A stretch of DNA of 64,000 nt from Marinitoga piezophila KA3 (GTDB lineage Bacteria; Thermotogota; Thermotogae; Petrotogales; Petrotogaceae), in the NCBI RefSeq assembly GCF_000255135.1, contig NC_016751.1:1984001-2048000 (forward strand). Reading direction: 5' to 3'. Within the stretch, counting starts at the first letter, position 1. Every line of letters starts with the position of its first letter. Below the pieces are notes generated by a model, which was given only the letters and a program-made list of their open reading frames with translations, made no database searches and was not told the DNA's origin. Below, in pieces: positions 37,099 to 46,045 of the stretch. The position numbers were made by a program, and so were the translations under genes.

Positions 37099-38526
37099 AT
37101 GAAAAAAAAGGTGTATGTATTAATTGTATTTTTTTTAGCTGTAATAATGGCTTTTTCAGATAAAATAATTTTAAAGACCACCTTTCAAATTGCCCCGCCA
37201 AAATATTATATTGAAGATAATGAAGTAAAAGGTATATGCTATGAAATATATGAAGAGCTTAATAAAAGACTTGAAAAATATAATATAGAGATTCAATGGG
37301 ATGGAAAATTTAAAAACATGACATATATCACAGAAGAATTATCAAAAGGATTTATTGATATTTTTATTGGAATAGCAAAAAATGATTATAGGAAAAATAT
37401 AATGAATTTTTCAGATTTTCCATTATATTCTGTAACCTATATGATTCTTACAAATAAGGATTTTAATAAATCGCTAAACGAATTAAAACTTGGTGTAATT
37501 AAAGGAACTAAGACAGAACAGCTGTTTTTTGAGGTAACCAAAAACAAAAATAAAGCTATTGAATTTGAAAATATAGAAGAAGCAATTAATCCGTATTTGA
37601 AAAATAAAATAGAGGGTGTATTTTATAACTCTCTTACGCTTGGATATTATTACAATAAATCTTTAAAAAAAATCTCGAAAATTGTTAATATGCCGATGCC
37701 TAAATATTATCATTATATAGGATTTTCCAGGAAAGTTTCCGAAGATATAAAAAATATTGTAGATAAGGAAATAAAAGAAATAGTAATTAATGGAACTGTT
37801 GAAAAAATACTGGAAAAATATGGTTTAAAGGAATTTGCAAAACCCGGGAATTATCTTAAATTAGCCAATGTTGATTGGCCGCCATATGAATGGTATGAAA
37901 ATGGTGAATGGAAAGGAATAGACACCGAGGTTTTAAAAAGAGTTTTTGAAAACATGGGATTTAAGGTGGATATTATTTATTTAAACTGGTTGCGCGTATT
38001 GGATTATATAAAAAAAGGTATTATAGATGGAACTTTTTCTCTTTCTGTTACAGATGAGAGAAGAAAGTATATGTTATTTTCAGAAGAACCATTAAGTACA
38101 GGTGCAGATGTATTTATATATAAAAATAAAAATATAAACTTTGAAGATGATATAAGCAATTATAAATGTGGATATGTAAAGGGATTTAATTATAATGACA
38201 GATTAAAAGATTTTAATCTACAATATTATGCTGTATCAGATGATATAATTGGAATAAAGGGGTTTATTAATGATCGATTTGATATATATGTAATAGATAA
38301 AAATGTGGCTTTATATTATTTGAAAAAATTTAATTATAAAGGTCAGGTTTATTTTTATCCAATTAGTAAAAAAAATATGTATTATATAGGGCTTTCCAGA
38401 AAGAATGAATTCTCTGAAGAAATAATAAAAATGTTTAATGAAGAATTAAAAAGATTTAAGAAAACAGAAGAATACAGGGAAATATTGAAAAAATATAACA
38501 TTACATATGAAGATTTATGGCAATAG
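37099..38526 (+). CDS. Tandem family 3 solute-binding protein, probably a sensor partner
   Basis: This 475-residue exported protein has a signal peptide at residues 1-20. Two SBP_bac_3 domains follow in tandem, about 22-245 and 252-475. Each opens with an aromatic ligand-pocket region (APPKYYIEDNEVKGICYEIYEEL and VDWPPYEWYENGEWKGIDTEVLKRV). The second has the standard DGTFSLSVTDERRKYMLFSEEP. There is no membrane anchor at the C-terminus. No transporter genes are near; instead a histidine kinase and an HD-GYP regulator follow. I infer that it is a periplasmic amino-acid-type sensor feeding the kinase, a split form of a BvgS-like receptor. Confidence 0.85.
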   Translation: MKKKVYVLIVFFLAVIMAFSDKIILKTTFQIAPPKYYIEDNEVKGICYEIYEELNKRLEKYNIEIQWDGKFKNMTYITEELSKGFIDIFIGIAKNDYRKNIMNFSDFPLYSVTYMILTNKDFNKSLNELKLGVIKGTKTEQLFFEVTKNKNKAIEFENIEEAINPYLKNKIEGVFYNSLTLGYYYNKSLKKISKIVNMPMPKYYHYIGFSRKVSEDIKNIVDKEIKEIVINGTVEKILEKYGLKEFAKPGNYLKLANVDWPPYEWYENGEWKGIDTEVLKRVFENMGFKVDIIYLNWLRVLDYIKKGIIDGTFSLSVTDERRKYMLFSEEPLSTGADVFIYKNKNINFEDDISNYKCGYVKGFNYNDRLKDFNLQYYAVSDDIIGIKGFINDRFDIYVIDKNVALYYLKKFNYKGQVYFYPISKKNMYYIGLSRKNEFSEEIIKMFNEELKRFKKTEEYREILKKYNITYEDLWQ

Positions 38527-38536
38527 AGGTGATTTA

Positions 38537-39856
38537 ATGAAGTTAAAAACAATATTTATAAATCTTCTGATATTTTTACTATATATTATATTTATGCTTT
38601 ATTATACCCAGAGAACAGAAAGTTATATAAATGATTTTTATAATTACATAAGCCTGTTATTTAAAAATTATCTGTGGGAATATAATGATAAGGCTATGGA
38701 AGATATATCTAATATAATTTTTAAGAATGTTGAATATAGAGAAATAGCTGTTTATGATGAGTCAGGAAATTTATTCTTTAAAATGGAAAATCCCAAAAAA
38801 TTAAATAAAATAGATCTTTTTTTTGAAAAAATGAATTTTATTCATGAAGTTTCATTATCTAAATCACTGGACAACAATGGAATATATATAGGTGAAATGT
38901 ATGTAAAAATGGTCAATAGAAGTTTTTATGTAAAATTGTTGGGGTTTTTAATTTATGTATTATTAGCCTTTTTATATAATCAGATGGTTGTTATAAATGA
39001 AACAAAAAGAAAGCTTGAAAAATCCAATAGAGAGCTTGAAGATACGCTTGAAGAACTGGAAAATACCATAGAAAATCTAAATAGAACGCAGGAATTGCTT
39101 ATAAACTCAGAAAAAATGGCGTCATTGGGTAGACTTGTGGCGAATATTTCTCATGATTTAAATACACCTCTTGGAATTGCATATACATCGGTTACACAAT
39201 TAATGAAAGATTTCAAAAAACTTGAAGAAGGATATATATCCGGGCAGGTATCTAAAAAACTGTTTGAAGATTATTTAAATTCAGGAAACGAATTATTGGA
39301 TATTATACTTGCCAATTTAATGAGAATGTCTGATTTAATAAAAAGTCTTAAAAAAGTATCAGCGCAGGAAGTTTCCAACATAAAATTAAAAGTAAATCTA
39401 AAAGAGGAATTAGAAGCAATATTAAAATCATTAAACCCTGTTATCAGAAAAACATCACATAAAATAAGTTTAAAATGTCCTGATGATATAGAAATGGTTA
39501 CATATCCTGGAGCTATTGCTCAAATAATAACCAATTTTATTGATAATTCTTTAAAGCATGGTTTTAAAAATTATAAAGAAAATGGTAGAATAAATATAGA
39601 GGTATTTAATGAAAAAGATAGTGTGAAAATTATATATTCAGATAATGGTAGGGGTATGGATGAAAAAACTAAAAGTGCCATATTTGAACCATTCTTTACC
39701 ACTGACAATTCCGGTGAAAGCAGTGGTATAGGTATGAATGTCGTATATAACCTTGTAAACACTGTGTTGCAGGGCCAAATATATGTAGAAAGCGCTCCGG
39801 GAAAAGGTGTGAAATTTACAGTTATTCTTCCAAAGGTTGTCTCTGAGTCGAAATAG
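38537..39856 (+). CDS. Sensor histidine kinase
   Basis: The start is ATG 38537, behind AGAGGTGA; the ATG at 38507 lies inside the upstream gene. The product has 439 residues. Membrane helix 1 is at about 5-24, then a small extracytoplasmic domain of about 105 residues, and helix 2 at about 133-153. A coiled coil (155-195) leads into the HisKA domain with phospho-acceptor His206 (VANISHDLNTPLG). HATPase boxes read FIDNSLKHGF, DNGRGMDEKTKSAIFEPFF and GIGMNVVYNLV. It should phosphorylate the regulator encoded next. The small outer domain fits sensing through the tandem binding protein. Confidence 0.92.
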   Translation: MKLKTIFINLLIFLLYIIFMLYYTQRTESYINDFYNYISLLFKNYLWEYNDKAMEDISNIIFKNVEYREIAVYDESGNLFFKMENPKKLNKIDLFFEKMNFIHEVSLSKSLDNNGIYIGEMYVKMVNRSFYVKLLGFLIYVLLAFLYNQMVVINETKRKLEKSNRELEDTLEELENTIENLNRTQELLINSEKMASLGRLVANISHDLNTPLGIAYTSVTQLMKDFKKLEEGYISGQVSKKLFEDYLNSGNELLDIILANLMRMSDLIKSLKKVSAQEVSNIKLKVNLKEELEAILKSLNPVIRKTSHKISLKCPDDIEMVTYPGAIAQIITNFIDNSLKHGFKNYKENGRINIEVFNEKDSVKIIYSDNGRGMDEKTKSAIFEPFFTTDNSGESSGIGMNVVYNLVNTVLQGQIYVESAPGKGVKFTVILPKVVSESK

Positions 39857-39867
39857 GGGGTGATACA

Positions 39868-41289
39868 ATGGACTTCAATGAAGAGTTTATAAAATTCGTA
39901 GATAATGATGCTGAAACTGCTGAAAATGTCATAGAATCAAAACCATGGAAAATACTTATTGTTGATGATGAAAAAGATGTTCATAGAGTAACAAGAATAG
40001 TATTAAAAGGACTAACCTTTGAAGGAAGACCTATAAAGTTAATCAGTGCATATTCTAAAGAAGAAGCGCTTGAAATTTTAAGGAAAGATAAAGATATTGC
40101 ACTTGCAATAATTGATGTAGTAATGGAAGATAAACATGCAGGTCTTGATCTTGTAAAATATATTCGTGAAAATTTAAAAAATCATAAAACACGTCTTGTA
40201 ATCAGGACAGGACAGCCGGGATATGCCCCTAACAAAGAAGTTGTTTTAAATTATGATATAAACGATTATAGAGAAAAAACAGAATTAACATCAGAACGAC
40301 TAATTACAGTAATCCTTTCCGGATTAAGGTCATATAGAGATATAGTAAATCTGGAAAAAGAAGCCGAATCTTTGAAAACAATATTTGGATTTGCTACAGA
40401 ATCAACCAGTGAAACCAATGAAGATATATTTTTAGAGAGTTCATGTAAAGTGGTAAGAAATATGGCAGAAAACTATGATATTATATTAAATACAAAAATA
40501 TGTGAAGATTATCCGGAGTTTCATAGTAATAAAAAGAATTTTATACACTGGGAAAATGAGAAGGAGTTCTTTGTTATATTTAATTCTGATACAGAAAGGC
40601 AAAAAGTATTTTGTGTAAGTTCGGAAAAACCAATTCCTGAAAATTTAAAAAACCTGCTAAACCTTTTCTTGTTGCATATAATTACTACTGTTGAAAAAAT
40701 GAGAATTTCGAATGAATTAAATGAAACGCTATATGAAATAATATTTACCCTTGGTGAATTACTTGAATCACGTTCTGAAGAAACAGGTGAACATGTTTTA
40801 AGAGTTTCAAATATTGTATATGATATTGCACAGGCTGCAGGAATAGAAGAACATAAGGCATTTGAATTTAAAATAGCTTCTATGTTACACGATATTGGAA
40901 AGATTGGAATACCTGATTATATACTAAATAAACCAGGGAAGCTTACAGACTCTGAATTTGAAATAATGAAAGAACACACAGTTATAGGTTATAGAATACT
41001 TGCATCTTCAAATAAAGATATATTTAAAATAGCTGCATCAATTGCAAAATATCATCATGAAAATTGGGACGGAAGTGGTTATCCTGAAGGATTAAAAGGA
41101 AAAGAAATACCAATAGAAGCAAGAATTACAGCTATAGCAGATGTTTATGATGCGCTTGTATCTGATAGGGTATATAGACCTGGCTGGCCAAAAGAAAAGG
41201 TTATAAAGTATATGAAGGATATGAAAGGTAAAAAATTTGATCCCGAATTGCTGGATATTTTCTTAAGTAAAATTGTTGATAAATTTTAA
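39868..41289 (+). CDS. Response regulator with DUF3369 and HD-GYP domains
   Basis: This is a 473-residue protein. The receiver domain covers residues about 25-150 (ILIVDDEKDVHRV, phospho-acceptor Asp83 in LAIIDVVMED). A DUF3369-like middle part spans about 165-285. A complete HD-GYP phosphodiesterase follows: H309, HD 341-342 in MLHDIGKIGIPD, H370, HHENWDGSGYP at 396-406, D425. HD-GYP domains with this full set usually hydrolyse cyclic di-GMP. It is the output of the three-gene cassette. A terminator follows directly. Confidence 0.93.
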   Translation: MDFNEEFIKFVDNDAETAENVIESKPWKILIVDDEKDVHRVTRIVLKGLTFEGRPIKLISAYSKEEALEILRKDKDIALAIIDVVMEDKHAGLDLVKYIRENLKNHKTRLVIRTGQPGYAPNKEVVLNYDINDYREKTELTSERLITVILSGLRSYRDIVNLEKEAESLKTIFGFATESTSETNEDIFLESSCKVVRNMAENYDIILNTKICEDYPEFHSNKKNFIHWENEKEFFVIFNSDTERQKVFCVSSEKPIPENLKNLLNLFLLHIITTVEKMRISNELNETLYEIIFTLGELLESRSEETGEHVLRVSNIVYDIAQAAGIEEHKAFEFKIASMLHDIGKIGIPDYILNKPGKLTDSEFEIMKEHTVIGYRILASSNKDIFKIAASIAKYHHENWDGSGYPEGLKGKEIPIEARITAIADVYDALVSDRVYRPGWPKEKVIKYMKDMKGKKFDPELLDIFLSKIVDKF

Positions 41290-41290
41290 A

Positions 41291-41319
41291 AGACTCACAC
41301 TTAGGTGAGTCTTTTTTTA
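41291..41319 (+). terminator. Terminator after the HD-GYP regulator
   Basis: AGACTCAC and GTGAGTCT pair around ACTTAG, followed by a run of T residues. Confidence 0.92.
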
Positions 41320-41322
41320 TAG

Positions 41323-41345
41323 AAAGTTCATTCATACGACTTGAG
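41323..41345 (+). repeat. Mosaic module B, copy 2
   Basis: It is identical to 16540-16562 over 23 bases. It begins just after the HD-GYP terminator. Confidence 0.9.
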
Positions 41346-41438
41346 AGCTGATCTTAGAAAGTTTTATGAAAAATAGAAATAATAATAATCGCTCAAACAG
41401 GTAGAAAATTCTAATCCTCAAAAATTCTCGTTCCCGCC

Positions 41439-41468
41439 GGCCGTTGCAGACTCACGTCCTTGTTCGTC
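41439..41468 (+). repeat. Mosaic module A, copy 2
   Basis: It differs from 16484-16513 at a single base over 30. Confidence 0.9.
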
Positions 41469-41474
41469 TTCACT

Positions 41475-41498
41475 CAAAATCACATCCGTGTGATTTTG
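41475..41498. repeat. TCC-loop hairpin in block 2
   Basis: CAAAATCACA and TGTGATTTTG pair perfectly around TCCG. It is nearly the same as the hairpin at 16959-16982 read on the other strand. Confidence 0.8.
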
Positions 41499-41522
41499 TC
41501 CGGCTCCACTTCGAATTTTTTC

Positions 41523-41581
41523 GGGAATTTTCAAGTTTTCGCTCATATTATTATTTCTATTTTCTTTTACATCTCTTCATT
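41523..41581 (+). repeat. Mosaic module D, copy 2
   Basis: It is identical to 16738-16796 over 59 bases. Confidence 0.92.
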
Positions 41582-41635
41582 AGCAGTTTTTTTCGGGTGC
41601 TCTGCGAGTATTCATTCACTTTTATTTTTTCAATC
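41573..41635 (+). repeat. Mosaic module C, copy 2
   Basis: It matches 16658-16711 apart from one substitution next to GCAG and one base less in the T run. It overlaps the CTCTTCATT that also ends module D. Confidence 0.85.
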
Positions 41636-41675
41636 GTTTGTAATTTTACCTTGGACACTCTGCGAGCCTTCACTC

Positions 41676-41748
41676 GCTTTTATTTTTTCCAACTATCCTG
41701 TAATCCCCGCTGCGGGAAATTCTTAGTTTTCATTCACATTATTTTTCT
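41676..41748 (+). repeat. Mosaic module E, copy 2
   Basis: It is about 85 percent like 16799-16870 by eye, including CTTTTATTTTTTCCAACT and AAATTCTTAGT. Confidence 0.75.
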
Positions 41749-41863
41749 CAATTATAAAAAATTTCACTTTCCTGAGCAAATGTTATTATTTCTATTTTTC
41801 GAAAAGACTTTTGTAGAGAAACGTTCGAAGTATTCGAGAAAACTTTTTTTCATCATAAAAGAT

Positions 41864-41891
41864 AAAAACTCCCTCAAAAATGAGGGAGTTT
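41864..41891 (-). terminator. Terminator of the tRNA transcript
   Basis: On the minus strand AACTCCCTCA and TGAGGGAGTT pair around TTTT and are followed by TTTT. It abuts the CCA end of tRNA-Arg. Confidence 0.85.
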
Positions 41892-41968
41892 TGGCGTGCC
41901 CGACTGGATTTGAACCAGCAACCTTTGGATCCGCAGTCCAATGCTCTATCCAATTGAGCTACGGGCAC
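41892..41968 (-). tRNA. tRNA-Arg, anticodon GCG
   Basis: This is a 77-base cloverleaf with encoded CCA. Acceptor arms are GTGCCCG and CGGGCAC, the D stem is GCTC/GAGC, the anticodon stem is TTGGA/TCCAA, and the T arm is GCTGG-TTCAAAT-CCAGT. The seven-base loop is CTGCGGA, so bases 34-36 are GCG and base 37 is G. This reads CGC and CGU codons. Most bacteria use an ACG anticodon edited to inosine for these codons, so GCG is unusual. Confidence 0.93.
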
Positions 41969-42001
41969 ATTTGTAAAAACTATAAAAATTGGTAAAAAAA
42001 A

Positions 42002-42091
<90 letters not shown>

Positions 42092-42105
42092 GACGCACAA
42101 TCATT

Positions 42106-42134
42106 ATTATAACATGAAGATTATTCTTTGTCAA
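42106..42134 (-). promoter_or_regulatory. Perfect consensus promoter for the two tRNAs
   Basis: On the minus strand TTGACA (42129-42134), 17 bases, TATAAT (42106-42111), with TG extending the -10. Every base of both boxes matches consensus. The -35 lies inside the last codons of proS. Transcription should begin about eight bases before tRNA-Ser. Confidence 0.85.
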
Positions 42135-43875
42135 TACTGTTAAGGTAAATTTTTGGGTCGTATTCCTTTAATTTTTTATCAATGATTTCTAATAATTTAT
42201 CGAAAGATTCTGTAATTTCAACCTCTTCAGCATTCTTTTCATATCTTAACTTCACTTCAACCTTACCGTCTTTCATCTTTTTACCCAATACAACCTTCAT
42301 TGGAATACCTATTAAGTCTGCATCTTTAAATTTAAATCCTGGTGATGCATCTCTATCGTCGTATAATACATCGTATTTATCCTTTAAAAGATTATAAATT
42401 TCTTCCGCTTTCTCTACAAGCTCTGGTTTTTTCATTGAAACAGGTATAATAACAATTTCAAATGGAGCAATACTTCTTGGCCATAACATGCCATAATCGT
42501 CGTGTAATTGTTCAACAATAGCACCTAAAGTTCTTGAAACACCCCAACCGTAACAACCCATAATAAATGGTTTTGATCTACCGTCTTCATCTGTATAATA
42601 GGCGTTAAGTTTTTCAGAATATTTTGTTCCCAATTTAAATACCTGTCCAACTTCAATTCCCTTTGCTTCTTTTAAAGGTTTTCCGCACTTTGGACAAGGT
42701 TCTCCTTTTTTAACCATTCTAATATCAGCAAAAATGTCCACATTAAAATCTCTATTGAGATTCACATTAACATAATGTGTATCCTTTTCCATGCCACCTG
42801 TGATACCATTTTTTATACCTTTAATGCTTAAATCGCCAACAATTTTCAAATTATCTTTTTTAATTCCAACAGGACCAATAAATCCAGTTTCCACACCAAA
42901 TTCCGCTTTTATTTCTTCAGGTGCTCCCATTTCAAGTGTTTGATCCTTTAATAATCCTCTTAATTTTGCAATGTTAAGATCATAATCGCCGCGAATCAAA
43001 GCGAGTACCCAACCATCTCTTCCTTTAAATAAAAGGGATTTTATAATCTTCTCTTTTGAAGAGTTAAGGAAGTTTGCAACATCATCAATTGTTTTTACAT
43101 CAGGTGTTGAAACCTTTTTAATTTCTTTTTCTTCTTCATTTTCTACTTCAAATGTAAGTTTTGATTCTGCTTTTTCATCTGTTGCGTAATATCCGCAATC
43201 ACAATAATATATAGTGCTTTCTCCGTATTCTGCCAATACCTGGAATTCGTGGGATTTATTTCCACCAATTGCACCTGTATCTGCTTCAACTACTCTATAA
43301 TCCACACCAAGTCTTTTTAAAATATTTTCATAGGCCCTGTAAAAATCTTCGTATGTTTCATCGAGTGATTCTTCTGAATTATGGAAAGAATATGCATCTT
43401 TCATTATAAATTCCCTTGCTCTTAAAACTCCAAAACGTGGTCTTATTTCATCTCTGTATTTGTTAGCAATCTGGAATAATGAAATTGGCAATTGTTTATA
43501 TGATCTCAATTCATTTTTTACTATTGTAGTTATCATCTCTTCATGTGTAGGACCTAATGTAAAATCCCTATTATGTCTATCTTTTAACTTCATCATTTCT
43601 GGTCCATAGTCATCCCATCTTCCGCTTTGCTGCCATATTTCAGCAGGTTGTATTATAGGCATTAATATTTCCTGAGAGCCGATTTTTTCCATTTCTTCCC
43701 TTACAATATTTTCTATCTTTTTCAATACCTTTGTTCCTAAAGGTAAGTATGTATATACCCCAGAAGCTGTTTTTCTTATAAAACCTCCTCTAATTAACAA
43801 TTCATGACTTTTTATTTCAACGTCATTTGGAACTTCTTTTAATGTTGGTGCGTAATATTTTGACATTCGCATCAT
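42121..43875 (-). CDS. proS: Prolyl-tRNA synthetase (bacterial type)
   Basis: This 584-residue protein starts at the first ATG ([12 protein letters not shown]), six bases after AAGGAGG on the minus strand. Class II motifs are present: motif 1 ([24 protein letters not shown]), motif 2 ([31 protein letters not shown]) and motif 3 ([17 protein letters not shown]). Between motifs 2 and 3 lies the bacterial editing insertion, residues about 245-400 ([26 protein letters not shown]), and a CPKCGKPL zinc-type turn. The anticodon-binding domain closes the protein. Its 3' end doubles as the tRNA promoter. Confidence 0.95.
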   Translation of the reverse strand: MMRMSKYYAPTLKEVPNDVEIKSHELLIRGGFIRKTASGVYTYLPLGTKVLKKIENIVREEMEKIGSQEILMPIIQPAEIWQQSGRWDDYGPEMMKLKDRHNRDFTLGPTHEEMITTIVKNELRSYKQLPISLFQIANKYRDEIRPRFGVLRAREFIMKDAYSFHNSEESLDETYEDFYRAYENILKRLGVDYRVVEADTGAIGGNKSHEFQVLAEYGESTIYYCDCGYYATDEKAESKLTFEVENEEEKEIKKVSTPDVKTIDDVANFLNSSKEKIIKSLLFKGRDGWVLALIRGDYDLNIAKLRGLLKDQTLEMGAPEEIKAEFGVETGFIGPVGIKKDNLKIVGDLSIKGIKNGITGGMEKDTHYVNVNLNRDFNVDIFADIRMVKKGEPCPKCGKPLKEAKGIEVGQVFKLGTKYSEKLNAYYTDEDGRSKPFIMGCYGWGVSRTLGAIVEQLHDDYGMLWPRSIAPFEIVIIPVSMKKPELVEKAEEIYNLLKDKYDVLYDDRDASPGFKFKDADLIGIPMKVVLGKKMKDGKVEVKLRYEKNAEEVEITESFDKLLEIIDKKLKEYDPKIYLNSIDKE

Positions 43876-44011
43876 GTATAACCTCCTTAAATCGATTATT
43901 TTTGATTTTCCTTAATTTTAACATATAATCTTGAATAAAAAGATAACGTTTATATTACGAAAATTCGAAAAATAATTTGCTGAAAAATTTAAAATCTTCT
44001 TAATTATAAAG

Positions 44012-44020
44012 TGATATAAT
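44012..44020 (+). promoter_or_regulatory. Extended -10 promoter before metG
   Basis: TGATATAAT has the TGnTATAAT form; the same nine bases occur before other genes here. No good -35 is visible. It is the only clear promoter I found for the long run 44060-62646. Confidence 0.6.
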
Positions 44021-44059
44021 ACGTATAACTGACAAAAAACTTTTTTAGGAGGGATTAAA

Positions 44060-46024
44060 TTGAAAAAATTCTATGTAACAACGCCTATATATTATGTAAA
44101 TGCAGAACCGCATATAGGATCAAGTTATACCACAATAGTAGGAGATATAATTTCAAGATATAAAAGAATGAGAGGATTCGATGTATTTTATTTAACAGGA
44201 ACAGATGAACACGGTCAAAAAATCCTTCAGGCAGCAAGAGCTAAAGGGATTTCACCACAGGAATTATGTGATGAATTATCGGGAAAATTTAAAACATTAT
44301 GGAAAGATTTAAAAATCACCAATGATTACTTTGTAAGAACAACAGACGAGCAACATATGAAAACAGTTCAATTTTTTGTGAAAAAAATGCTTGAAAATGG
44401 TGACATATACAAAGGAAAATACGAAGGTTGGTATTGTGTTCCATGTGAAACATACTGGACAGAAGATGAAATTGAAGAAAAAGACGGCAAAAAAGTATGT
44501 CCTTCATGTGGAAGAGAAGTAAATTGGGTTGAAGAAGAAAATTATTTCTTTAAATTATCAAAATACAATGAACCGTTAAAAAAGCATTTTGAAGAGAATC
44601 CAGATTTTCTTGAACCTGAATTTAGAAAAAATGAAATGCTTAAAATACTTGAAAGCGGTCTTAAAGATTTAAGTATCACAAGAACCACATTTAATTGGGG
44701 CGTTCCAATGCCAGATGATCCAAAACATGTAATTTATGTATGGGTAGATGCATTAATTAATTATGTAAGTGCATTGGGCTATCCGGAAAATATGGAAAAA
44801 TTTGAAAAATATTGGCCTGCTGATTTACATTTAATTGGAAAAGAAATCAATAGATTCCATTCATTAATCTGGCCGGCAATGTTAATGTCAGTAGGATTGC
44901 CTCTACCTAAAAAAATATTTGCTCATGGCTGGCTTACTGTAAATGGACAGAAAATATCAAAATCTCTTGGAAATGCAATTGATCCAAGAATTCTTGTTGA
45001 AGCATATGGAAATGATGTAATAAGATACTATTTATTAAGAGACATTGTATTTGGAAAAGATGGAGATTTTTCAGAAGATAATTTAATTACAAGATACAAT
45101 TCTGATCTTGTAAATGATTTAAGTAATCTTGTTCATAGAACATTATCCATGGTTAATAAATACTTTGATGGAGTTATACCGGAAATCGGTGAAACGGAGG
45201 AAGTTGACAATCAACTTAAAGATCTCATTAACTCAACAGTGGAAAAATACGAAAATTACATGGATAAATACTTATTCACCAATGCGCTTGAAAGTTTATG
45301 GGAATTGGTAAGATTTACAAATAAATACATAGATCTTACAGAACCATGGTTACTTGGAAAAGACGAAAGCAAAAAATCAAGGCTTGGTACTGTAATGTAT
45401 AACCTCATGGATTCAATTAGAATAATTGCATTATTAATTTCACCTGTAATGCCAGATACAGCATTGAAAATACTTGGTAAATTAGGTATTGAAAATGTAG
45501 AAGAATACATAAAAGATGAAAATATAAAAATTGGATTATTAAAAAGCGGTGTAAAGGTAAATATTGGAGAACCAGTATTCAAAAGAATAGATGTAAAAAA
45601 ATGGGAAAAAGTTATAAAAATGAAGGAGGAGAAGAAAATGGAAGAAAAGAAAACAGAAGTAAAAGAAGTAAAGAAAGAAGAAGAAAAAACAGAAAATGTT
45701 TTAATTGATATAAATCATTTTGCGCAGGTTGATTTAAGGGTAGCTAAAATTTTAGAAGCAGAAAAAGTAAAAAAATCAAGAAAGCTTGTAAAATTACAGC
45801 TTGATCTTGGAGAATTAGGTAAAAGGCAGATTGTAGCAGGTATTGCGAATTATTATGAACCTGAAAATCTTGTAGGAAAGAAAATAATAGTTGTTGCTAA
45901 TTTAAAACCAGCAAAATTAATGGGAATTGAATCAAATGGAATGTTATTGGCAGCAAAAATAGGGGATAAATTAACCCTCTTAACAACAGATGAAGATATA
46001 GAACCGGGAGCAAAAATATCGTAA
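44060..46024 (+). CDS. metG: Methionyl-tRNA synthetase with C-terminal tRNA-binding domain
   Basis: This 654-residue protein starts at TTG behind AGGAGGG. The class I HIGH motif is PHIGSSYTT (residues 18-21) and the KMSKS motif is GQKISKSLGNAIDP. A Cys-rich knot (CVPCETYW, CPSCGREV) probably binds one zinc. A charged linker (about 520-560) leads to an EMAP-II/OB-fold domain (INHFAQVDLRVAKILEAEKV) that binds tRNA and promotes dimers. It is the first gene of the long run, followed after 21 bases by gyrA. Confidence 0.95.
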   Translation: MKKFYVTTPIYYVNAEPHIGSSYTTIVGDIISRYKRMRGFDVFYLTGTDEHGQKILQAARAKGISPQELCDELSGKFKTLWKDLKITNDYFVRTTDEQHMKTVQFFVKKMLENGDIYKGKYEGWYCVPCETYWTEDEIEEKDGKKVCPSCGREVNWVEEENYFFKLSKYNEPLKKHFEENPDFLEPEFRKNEMLKILESGLKDLSITRTTFNWGVPMPDDPKHVIYVWVDALINYVSALGYPENMEKFEKYWPADLHLIGKEINRFHSLIWPAMLMSVGLPLPKKIFAHGWLTVNGQKISKSLGNAIDPRILVEAYGNDVIRYYLLRDIVFGKDGDFSEDNLITRYNSDLVNDLSNLVHRTLSMVNKYFDGVIPEIGETEEVDNQLKDLINSTVEKYENYMDKYLFTNALESLWELVRFTNKYIDLTEPWLLGKDESKKSRLGTVMYNLMDSIRIIALLISPVMPDTALKILGKLGIENVEEYIKDENIKIGLLKSGVKVNIGEPVFKRIDVKKWEKVIKMKEEKKMEEKKTEVKEVKKEEEKTENVLIDINHFAQVDLRVAKILEAEKVKKSRKLVKLQLDLGELGKRQIVAGIANYYEPENLVGKKIIVVANLKPAKLMGIESNGMLLAAKIGDKLTLLTTDEDIEPGAKIS

Positions 46025-46045
46025 AAACCAGGAGGTAAGCAATAA

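Larger units (their letters stand above)
41323..41790. repeat. Intergenic mosaic repeat block 2
   Basis: No gene is supported between 41320 and 41891. The stretch is made of the same modules as block 1 in the order B, A, hairpin, D, C, E (block 1 has A, B, hairpins, C, D, E). A further piece at 41369-41392 looks like an inverted partial copy of module D. Open frames here run across hairpins and even through the tRNA genes and are not believable. No transposase is seen. Confidence 0.8.

Noticed and set aside
43876-44059. T-box or other riboswitch before proS or metG
   Set aside because: The gap is 184 bases shared by divergent genes. I see no T-box motif, specifier stem-loop or terminator/antiterminator pair.
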